Origin: Chlorops oryzae
Lineage: Eukaryota; Arthropoda; Insecta; Diptera; Chloropidae
Length of the DNA: 64,000 nucleotides
Direction of reading: 5' to 3'
Assembly: GCA_020466095.1 (NCBI GenBank)
Contig: CM035807.1
Location: 9,185,697-9,249,696 of the forward strand
Positions 57,670 to 64,000 of this stretch are shown here, piece by piece (position 1 is the stretch's first letter; every line of letters begins with the position of its first letter). The translations under genes and the position numbers were made by a program. Under the pieces are notes generated by a model. The model was not told where the DNA came from, made no database searches, and was given only the letters and a program-made list of their open reading frames with translations.

Positions 57670-59847
57670 TGATAAGCTTTATTCCCCTTGGGAAATGAAT
57701 TTTCTAAATTAAGTAGGTAATTAAAATTTCCCCTCAATCTTGGTAAAAGGAAATAAAATAGATGAATTTTCGAATTGAATTACCTTTCCTCGGGAAAGGG
57801 AAAACATCCACATACCCGATAAAGAAAATTTGAAAATCAAATCCGAGACAATAGAGAGTCTCGTAGGTCCTTGTGGAAAATTTAAAAGTAGATGGTAAGA
57901 ACTCGTAATTTTCCCGAAGAGGAAAACGTTGTCACACTGTTGTCGAAGAAATTTTTCCAGTACTACACGGCGCAAGATGTTAAATGTGAAGCAAAATTTA
58001 ACAGTTTTTGAAAGTAAATGGTAAATCTAGCAACTCCCTATGCTTGGTTTTGTCAGATCGGCTACAGATCGATTTTAAAGCGATCTGAAAAATTGTGGCC
58101 GAGAATTAAATTGCACACATACTTATGGCTATAACTCGTAAACCGTTCAATATTTTATTTCAATATCTATGGCAAAGTTTTAGCTCTAGAATTGAAAAAA
58201 ATAGTTTTAGTACTAATTAATCAGATAAAACTTTTTCTAGTTAGTACAAATTTCAAAAATCTTAAAAATTTTACAATTTTTTCATCTCTTTTTGACTGTT
58301 CTGGCCCATATGTAGGTCCCAAGCCATACGAATTTTTAACAACTTTTATATCCAAATAGGAAATACTATAGTATACACTATAGTATATATAGCACCTTAA
58401 CAAACTAACTCTTCTTTTCCCCCAATAGTTCCTTTGAGAACATTCAACTGTACCGAAACTTATTATTACCTGTTCACAAGAATTTTTCCCATGCAATTAT
58501 CCTTCCTACTTGGAAATAATTTCTTCAATTTTTCCGTCCGATCAAACCTTCATTTATCATCGCACTGAACTACTTCCGTCTTGCCAAAAATTGTTACGTG
58601 CAATTAGCCAAACGTGTGAAAATTCTTCAGTTCGATGTAATTGCTTCCAATTAACGATTTGCGGAATTCACACTTTCGATTTTCAACCGAATTTTCTTCT
58701 AAAAAATCACAAGGACTTGCCGACAAAGGGCGAACACACTTTCATTTTTCAAATGATAAAAACGACTTAAAAGACACTTTAAGGGTTTCCTTTTAACTGA
58801 AATTTTAATTCCAAAATTATGCAAATGTAACAATTTTAATATATGTATAAAATTGCCACAAACCCAATCGAAAATTTGATCAATGGCCCAATAATTATAA
58901 TTATAATAAACTCGTTCGGTAATAAATTAAGACATAAACGCATTCTCAACCCTTTGAACAAATGCGCTCCTAGGGCAGACCGCTATTATTATTGATATCT
59001 CAATTTGACGTTTCCAAGAAAATTCCCTCGAAAATTCCATAGAAAAGGAAAACATCGACCAAGACTCGTGGACTGACTTCACACGCCCTAAAAGCGACAG
59101 ACTCTAGGCAAAGGGGTAAAAATAGAAGCGCATCCAGCTATCCTGTTACCACGTGTTCTCGATAATCTAATTTCTTTATAGCGCAATCACAATAAAAAAA
59201 AAAAATAAAAAATAAAAAATAAAAAAATTGCCCTCAATTCAAACCCCAAATTGTAGCCTTTCGATGTTTTCAAAAGTCTCGATACCACTGGAAATTTGAT
59301 TTTATTTGTCCGACGCGCTCATAAGTACCATCAATCTTGCACAAGGGTTAAGCAAATGCATACGCATCGACGTTAAGCATTGTTGAGATGTGCATATGTG
59401 AGGAGTGCACTCGGTGAGCTAAACTCAAGGATATGCAAGGATATCGATCTGTAGAACATTGTGTGTACTTTCATTAGTATTCCGGCCGCTATCGAGTAGT
59501 GTAGGCGTTTACGATTGATTATTCCTTGGGGCTAATCACTGCAGAGATAATCATCGGCCTTAACACGAATATGAGCAGAGAGGAGAAGTGAAAACGATTC
59601 GAGAGAATGCGATTGATAAACGTTCGCAATGGCATTTCTTAAGAGGTTTCTAAATAAAAGATTATTTACAAAGGAACATCAAATGCGGTTTAAGAAACTT
59701 GAAGAATTACAATGCGTTAGTAATGAGGATATTAAGTTAAGGCTCTAGAGTGATCTCTAAGGGGTTATTATTCCATAAATTATTTTCCTTCCAAAATAGT
59801 TTCAATGAAAATAATCACAACAGCTAGATACATGTATCACAATTGAC
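57670..59847. other. Intergenic stretch, nothing recognised
   Basis: No gene or repeat family identified. A frame at 58510-58770 has no domain and an A-rich run lies at 59190-59226. Confidence 0.4.
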
Positions 59848-60345
59848 AACATCATCTTCTTAGGCATAAGCAGTCCATTTAAGGCCGAAGCCTGCCGTAC
59901 AACCTCCATCCATTTATCGCGGTCTCTCGCCCTTATTGCCTAGCCTGATAAGCCGATTTGCTGTATCCCTTCAACGACAATATCTACCCACTTCTTTGCC
60001 TATATACCACTTATTTGTCCCCCTCTGTTTTTGTCCCCAGTAGTTCGGTCAATAATATTTTATTCGGTGCTGTTCCCCAAAGATATTCTTCCAACATTTT
60101 CCTAGCCATTTTAAGCGCGATCTCTTGACGGTAGTGTCACCGCTTTGTAGCGCTGTCTGTATGTACCAGCGGACTCCCTTATTAGCCCAAATACATTTCG
60201 TAATAATTTCCTTTCAAAGGCTCCTATTCTTTTGCTTTCATATTTTGTTAGTCTCCAATTCTCGTCATCGGTCTTATTACGGATTTGTAAGTATATTCTA
60301 ATTTTGGAGTTTACTTTTCATCAGACTTCTTATGCCTTGTGACTC
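59848..60345 (-). mobile_element. Decayed 3' end of a LINE (reverse transcriptase C-terminal region)
   Basis: In reverse complement, frames encode KTDDENWRLTKYESKRIG followed by AFERKLLRNVFGLIRE, then, after stops and frame changes, WVDIVVEGIQQIG and AIRARDRDKWMEVVRQA. This order (FERK-LR--[FY]G, then RW-D-V-----LG, then A-DRDKW---V-QA) is characteristic of the C-terminal tail of non-LTR retrotransposon polymerases (RTE/Jockey/CR1-type). In-frame stops and shifts show it is dead. The 5' part is missing. Confidence 0.75.
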
Positions 60346-62200
60346 ACAGGCGACATACATTTCTGAATTGAAAACAAAAGAATGCAATTCCTTCTATGCC
60401 GCAAATTCCTCAGTGCAACAAAAAGAACCCTGACCCCTTTGAGCGTAACCCTTCCTTTGTCAAAGTCTCATGACACAACCTACAACTCTCTGTAAATGAT
60501 CCACAGCATCAGGCTACTCTGGACTTCCATTCAACGGCATAAATAAAAAATAATAAAAAAAAAAAAAAACGTACAAGACGAGGTGGAATACCTTTAATGC
60601 TCCAAAATCGTAGAGGCTCTTCAAATTATTGGCTGAAGAGGAAGTTCCAAATTACATTTAATTAGGTTAGCAACGAGCCGGAATGATTTTTACAAAGCAA
60701 AGGTCGCACCGATCGTCGGTCATACTCTCCTTGGAGTAGGAGCAAATGCTTGAAGATTTATAAAAAAAAAAAAAAAAAAATATAGGTACCTATATAAAAT
60801 GAATAAATAAAAAACACTCAAGGCAAAACCGTGTGGTGTTCTGTTAGGGCAATTCGCACGCTTAACCTTTTGGGCAAACAAAATTATCCAAAAAAAAAAG
60901 CATCAAAAAAACTGTTGAACCGAACAGGGCCAGCCGCAATTTTCGCATCACTTTGATTGCTCAACACTGAATGGAATGATTGGATGGAGTGAATGAAATT
61001 CCATTTGATTGCGATTACTACTTGGACGGATGACACGCGCATCATAGTCGCAGATCGACTGAAATTCGCGAAATTACCACAAGCAAAAGAACAAAAAGCC
61101 AAAAAAAAAAAAAAAGAAAGCCACTCGAATTCGAGAGGGATCGGATCCTCCAAACTGTGATCAACGTTCCAAATGTTGTTTTTTTTTTTTTAAAGGAAAT
61201 TTAACGAAAAAGGATCTAATCTTCTCACACACAGCAAATCTAAATCATCATTCAAATGGCGTTTAGACTGAACCATCAGAGACCCATAAATTCAAAAGGT
61301 GTCAACAAGTGCCAATCTCCTTTTACTTCATGCTAAAAAAAAAAAAAAAAAGATGAGAGCAAAAAAGGATCACGAAAGAAAAAAATCGAATGTTGTTAAA
61401 TCGAAATTAAATACAAACATTGATACTTTCTCTCTCTCTTCTCTCTATTCTGGAATGCTTCAGTTTCGACCAGAACACGATCGCTTCTGACCTAGCTAAT
61501 TCATCATTGAATGCACTGGGGATCTGGTACATGTTGAGATTGAGCCTTTTCGCATGCGCACAATACGAAAAAAAAGTGAGAAATTACTTTCTCAGAATGG
61601 TTCTTATCTTGATGATGCAGGCCTCTTTCCTTCGCATATCATCGATTGTACTCGATGCTTCATCCTTCTTCAGTAGCCGTAGGTACTGATTTGTCTATCA
61701 GGGAATCTTTTCTTTTTTTTTTATAACATTTACCTGCCGATATAATGCGCGGAGTATCAATTGTTCAGTAATTGATATGTTTATTTTTACTTTTTTACTT
61801 TAAAATAAAAAAAAACACTAAGAAGGAATGAAGGAAATGTCCTTTTCCAATTGATTTTGATTTGATAGGTTGAAAAACTGGATCTCAAGATTCTCTTCGA
61901 GATAGAGTCTTCATCGCCTTGTATTTTTGGACATGTGTAATACGATAAGGCAAGATTATTGCTTTTTAATTTCGATATCAAAATAAAATTTGTTGACATC
62001 TAACAAGGATCGAGAGTGGGTGAGGGGGGAAAATTATAATTATCAATGTGACATTTAGTTACTTGAAAAAGTATCTTCCTTGAAATACTTACTTGGAAAG
62101 TTGAAGTGAAAGTGTGTGTGTGTGTGGTCTTTTCGGTCGATTTGGAAATGAAAATCAAATACTAGTGGGATTCATTCAGGTTTGTAAAGGACGAGGCAAA
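60346..62200. other. Intergenic stretch, nothing recognised
   Basis: A runs at 60548-60570 and 60763-60780, and a short TG run near 62113-62126. No gene or repeat family is recognised. Confidence 0.4.
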
Positions 62201-63310
62201 TCTATTTATTATTTTTATAATTTTTATTATTTTTATAATTTTTATAATTTTTATAATTTTTTATATATTTTTAAATTTTTAATTTAATTTTTATAATTTT
62301 TATAATTTTTATTATTTTTATATTTTTATAATTTTATAAAATAAATTTTTATAATTTTTATAATTTTTATAATTTTTATCAATTTTATATTTTTAAATTT
62401 TAATAATTTTTATAATTTTATATTTTTTATAATTTTTTAATAAATTTTTATAATTTTTAAATTTTTATAAATTTTATTATAATTTTTATTATTTTTAAAT
62501 TTTTACAATTTTTATAATTTTATAATTTTTATATATTTTTATATATTTTTATAATTATCACTTATAATTTATTTATAAATTTTATTAATTTTTAAATTTT
62601 TATAATTTTTAAATTTTTATAATTTTTATAATTTTTATAATTTTTTATAATTTTTATAATTTTTATAATTTTTATAGATTTTTATTATTTTTATAATTTT
62701 ATAAATAATTTTTTTTTATCAATTTTTATAATTTTTATTAATTTTTATAATTTTCTATATTATTGATAATTTTTATAAATTTTGTATAGTTTTTATAATT
62801 TTTATAATTTTTCATTATTTTTATAAATTTTTATTTATATTTTTATAATTTTTTATTTAATTTTTATAATTTTTATAATTTTTATAATTTTTATAATTTT
62901 TATAATTTTTATAATTTTTATAATTTTTATAATTTTTATAATTTTTATAATTTTTATAATTTTTATATTTATTTTTATAATTTTTATATATTTTTATAAT
63001 TTTTAATTTTTATAATTTTTATTAATTTTTATAATTTTTATAATTTTTATAATTTTTTATTTTATAATTTTTATAATTTTTATAATTTTTATAATTTTTA
63101 TAATTTTTATAATTTTTTATAATTTTTATAATTTTTATATTTTTTATTTATATTTTATAATTTTTATAATTTTATAATTTTTATATTTTTATAATTTTTA
63201 ATTTTTAATTTTTATAATTTTTTATAATTTTTATAATTTTTATATTTTTTAATTTTTATAATTTTTATTATTTTTATTACTTTTATTATTATTTTATTTT
63301 TATTATTGTA
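62201..63310. repeat. (TTTTTATAA)n AT-only array, about 1.1 kb
   Basis: Units of ATAATTTTT (9 bases) with frequent 1-3 base variants; virtually only A and T with isolated C or G. A purer stretch of about 12 consecutive units lies at 62861-62965. It trails into TTATTATT-type sequence up to about 63390. Confidence 0.93.
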
Positions 63311-64000
63311 CATTTCAATTTAATATTTAATTATTAGTTACTATTTATTATTTATAAGTTATAATTTATTATTTATTTTTTTTTTTTTATTCGGTTTTTA
63401 TTATTATGAACTATAAATGAATGAAAAATTATTCTTAACCAATTTATGAAATAAGCACATTCTGATCTCGCTAAAAAGGACATTTGCTCTTCGAGAAAAT
63501 ACCACACAATGAGGATGAAGCAGGACTTTTGTATGGATTCAAGAAAGTGAAAAAAATCAAATAAACATCTGCTCGTTCCAACAATTTTTTCAACACAAAT
63601 GAAAACAAAGAAGCTCAAAAGCCACACAATCGACCGGGTGTTAAGAAAGAAAGTGAAAAAATTTAAGCATGCTTAAAAAACCTTTGGCTAAAATTATTAA
63701 TTTTTTTTTTTTTCTCCACATGCGGCAAGGACAGCTTTTCTGGTCTAAACACGCTTTTTTTCCTGCTACCAAGTGAGTCGCCAAATTGTTTATGCTAAAA
63801 ACCTACTTCCACATTGCGGTCGGTGGTGGCCCAATGCGAGAGCGCGTGTGGTCATTTAAGGATTTAATGAAGCGTGAAAATTTTATAATGAATATTTGGC
63901 TTTGGCTAGTGGCAAACATAAAAACAAAACAAAAAAATTCGTTAACAGTTAGCAGTTAAGGTGTTTTCGGATCGTATGACAAGCAAGATTAGAATTTGAA
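63311..64000. other. Right end of the window, nothing recognised
   Basis: AT-rich DNA. The minus-strand frame at 63373-63627 has a hydrophobic start but no domain. No repeat family is recognised. Confidence 0.4.

Overview
This window reads as nuclear DNA of a higher fly (Diptera: Cyclorrhapha). The one gene I recognise with confidence is a single-exon atonal (ato) orthologue on the minus strand at 42698-43741. Other signs are 60-90 base introns with fly-type splice sites, AT-rich intergenic DNA, and INE-1/mini-me-like repeats with (GTCY)n tracts. I cannot name the species. Intergenic distances and repeat load are much larger than in Drosophila melanogaster, so a tephritid, muscoid or similar large-genome fly is likely (inference). 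I saw no tRNA, rRNA or CRISPR array.

Layout. 1-5500 holds small inverted-repeat transposons. 5553-12553 (+) is a 14-exon gene for a predicted 1762-residue Ser/Lys-rich protein that I do not recognise; it carries four copies of a short FxxK[LR]xxWxxx[KR] motif, and an INE-like element lies in its last intron. 12560-14394 is a short 3' region followed by nested repeats. 14395-15533 (-) and 18071-18774 (+) are two head-to-head, apparently paralogous genes for secreted proteins. Each has a signal-peptide-only first exon and each is interrupted by a one-base frameshift.

18.8-42.7 kb has no confident gene. It contains pogo-like MITEs, a 4.2 kb structure with two nearly identical 1.1 kb inverted arms (each carrying the same hAT MITE), two related minisatellite arrays with higher-order structure, two copies of a tRNA-derived SINE, long CT/GA tracts, and a 390 bp inverted-repeat insert flanked by 19-bp direct repeats. 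Part of this may be regulatory DNA downstream of ato. 43.7-45.4 kb is the ato upstream region: a TATA-like box, a CACGTG E-box and an 0.8 kb polypyrimidine tract.

45.4-64 kb has a second copy of a TTAA-flanked transposon, a 1.6 kb (AATTT)n array, a cluster of CGATA/TATCGATA sites that could be a DREF/BEAF-32-type boundary, another INE-like element, a decayed LINE reverse-transcriptase tail, and a 1.1 kb AT-rich array. I found no confident protein-coding gene there. Confident genes therefore cover only about 6.5 kb of coding sequence; most of the rest is repeats and unassigned DNA.
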